A stretch of 64,000 nucleotides of DNA from Magnetospira sp. QH-2. Its GTDB lineage: Bacteria > Pseudomonadota > Alphaproteobacteria > Rhodospirillales > Magnetospiraceae. Shown here piece by piece: positions 63,301 through 64,000 of this stretch (positions are counted from its first letter, which is position 1; every line of letters starts with the position of its first letter). The notes under the pieces are model-generated. The model was not told the origin of the DNA, did not search any database, and saw only the letters and a list, made by a program, of their open reading frames with translations. Where the stretch lies: positions 1,813,819-1,877,818 of the forward strand of contig NZ_FO538765.1 of assembly GCF_000968135.1 (NCBI RefSeq), in the 5' to 3' direction. The translations under genes and the position numbers were made by a program.

Positions 63301-64000
63301 ATGACTGATTTTAATCGTCGCGGATTTCTCAAGCTGACCGGTGGCGCTGCCGCCGTGGCTGGAGCCGCTGTTGCCGCCCCGCATGTGGCGAAAGCCGCTG
63401 GGGGCAAGGTTGTCGTGGTTGGCGGCGGTGTGGCTGGTGCCACCACTGCCCGTTACCTGAAGATCGCCGACAAGGCCATCGACGTGACCTTGATCGAGCC
63501 CAATGCCACCTATCATACTTGCTTCCTGTCCAACGAAGTGCTGTCTGGTGATCGCACCATGGACCAGATTGCCGTCACCTATGACGGCCTAAAGTCCATG
63601 GGTATCAAGGTGGTCAAGGACATGGTTACCGGCATTGATGCCATGGGCAAGAAGGTCATGACCAAGGGGGGAGAGACCTTCTCCTATGACCATTGTGTCG
63701 TGGCTCCGGGTATCTCCTTTAAGCTTGATGGTTATGGCGGCGTGTCCGATGGCATGTTCGACAAGATCCCGCATGCTTGGAAGGCCGGTCCGCAAACCGC
63801 CCTATTGCGCAAGCAGTTGGAAGCCATGCCTGATGGTGGCACCTTCTGTATGGTGGCGCCGCCGAATCCGTTCCGCTGCCCCCCCGGGCCGTACGAGCGG
63901 GCCAGCCAGATCGCCATGTACTTCCAAAACCACAAGCCGAAGTCCAAGATCGTCATTATTGATCGCAAGGAGAAGTTCTCCAAGTTCGGCCTGTTCATGG
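63301..64000 (+). CDS. fccB: Flavocytochrome c sulfide dehydrogenase flavoprotein (third locus), 5' part
   Basis: The first 233 residues of an FccB; the gene runs off the window. It has a twin-arginine signal ([11 protein letters not shown]), FAD motif [17 protein letters not shown], redox Cys74 in [10 protein letters not shown], and the [14 protein letters not shown] block. It is closer to the copy at 17495 than to the SoxF-like copy at 49494. The second redox cysteine lies beyond the end. Confidence 0.9.
   Translation, partial: MTDFNRRGFLKLTGGAAAVAGAAVAAPHVAKAAGGKVVVVGGGVAGATTARYLKIADKAIDVTLIEPNATYHTCFLSNEVLSGDRTMDQIAVTYDGLKSMGIKVVKDMVTGIDAMGKKVMTKGGETFSYDHCVVAPGISFKLDGYGGVSDGMFDKIPHAWKAGPQTALLRKQLEAMPDGGTFCMVAPPNPFRCPPGPYERASQIAMYFQNHKPKSKIVIIDRKEKFSKFGLFM

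Overview
The window looks like part of the chromosome of a GC-rich, sulfur-oxidising, CO2-fixing alphaproteobacterium, probably a magnetotactic member of the Rhodospirillales. The evidence for this is: a MamC (Mms13)-like protein gene at 23351-23686; alphaproteobacterial gene order (NDUFA12, two MCE proteins, DUF2155, aat); three flavocytochrome c sulfide dehydrogenase (FCSD) loci; a cytoplasmic SoeABC-type sulfite dehydrogenase; and Calvin-cycle genes cbbP, transketolase and class II aldolase. The name of the organism is inference.

Layout. 1-5147: housekeeping genes (methylmalonyl-CoA epimerase end, tag, an HTH/cyclase fusion, and a creA / AdoMetDC-like / ridA / acyltransferase run). 5148-7052: an IS110-family element and a strange homopolymer-rich stretch. 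7053-13837: PEP-CTERM protein, TPR-sulfotransferase, and B12-dependent ribonucleotide reductase with an NrdR-like box upstream. 14737-18787: an operon of octaheme HAO-like cytochrome, TPR protein, dihaem cytochrome and FCSD flavoprotein. 18983-22094: NDUFA12-mlaD-mlaD-lipoprotein-DUF2155 facing aat. 22237-29568: hydrolase, mamC-like gene, parC, bioY, argC and two solute-binding proteins. 29592-33098: LysR regulator with three oxidoreductases. 33253-41579: serine hydrolase, parE, thioesterase, several small genes, glnBA with a sigma-54-type promoter.

41881-45876: tRNA-His followed by an island-like segment. It is bordered by inverted copies of a palindromic repeat and by transposase remnants, and it carries a cytochrome c', a dihaem cytochrome and a PQQ-type beta-propeller. 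A candidate structured RNA with its own terminator lies at its right edge. 45886-52549: b561-like membrane protein, hypothetical genes, dCMP deaminase, a SoxW-like thioredoxin with a second FCSD pair (SoxE/SoxF-like), and a FecR/OmpA pair. 52583-57219: soeABC. 57469-62367: LuxR-type regulator, cbbP, transketolase, aldolase. 62640-64000: third FCSD pair, cut by the window end.

Taken together, the periplasmic FCSDs would oxidise sulfide and pass electrons to c-type cytochromes, cytoplasmic SoeABC would oxidise sulfite into the quinone pool, and the cbb genes would use the energy for carbon fixation. The HAO-like cytochrome and the haem/PQQ island are the parts with the least obvious roles.
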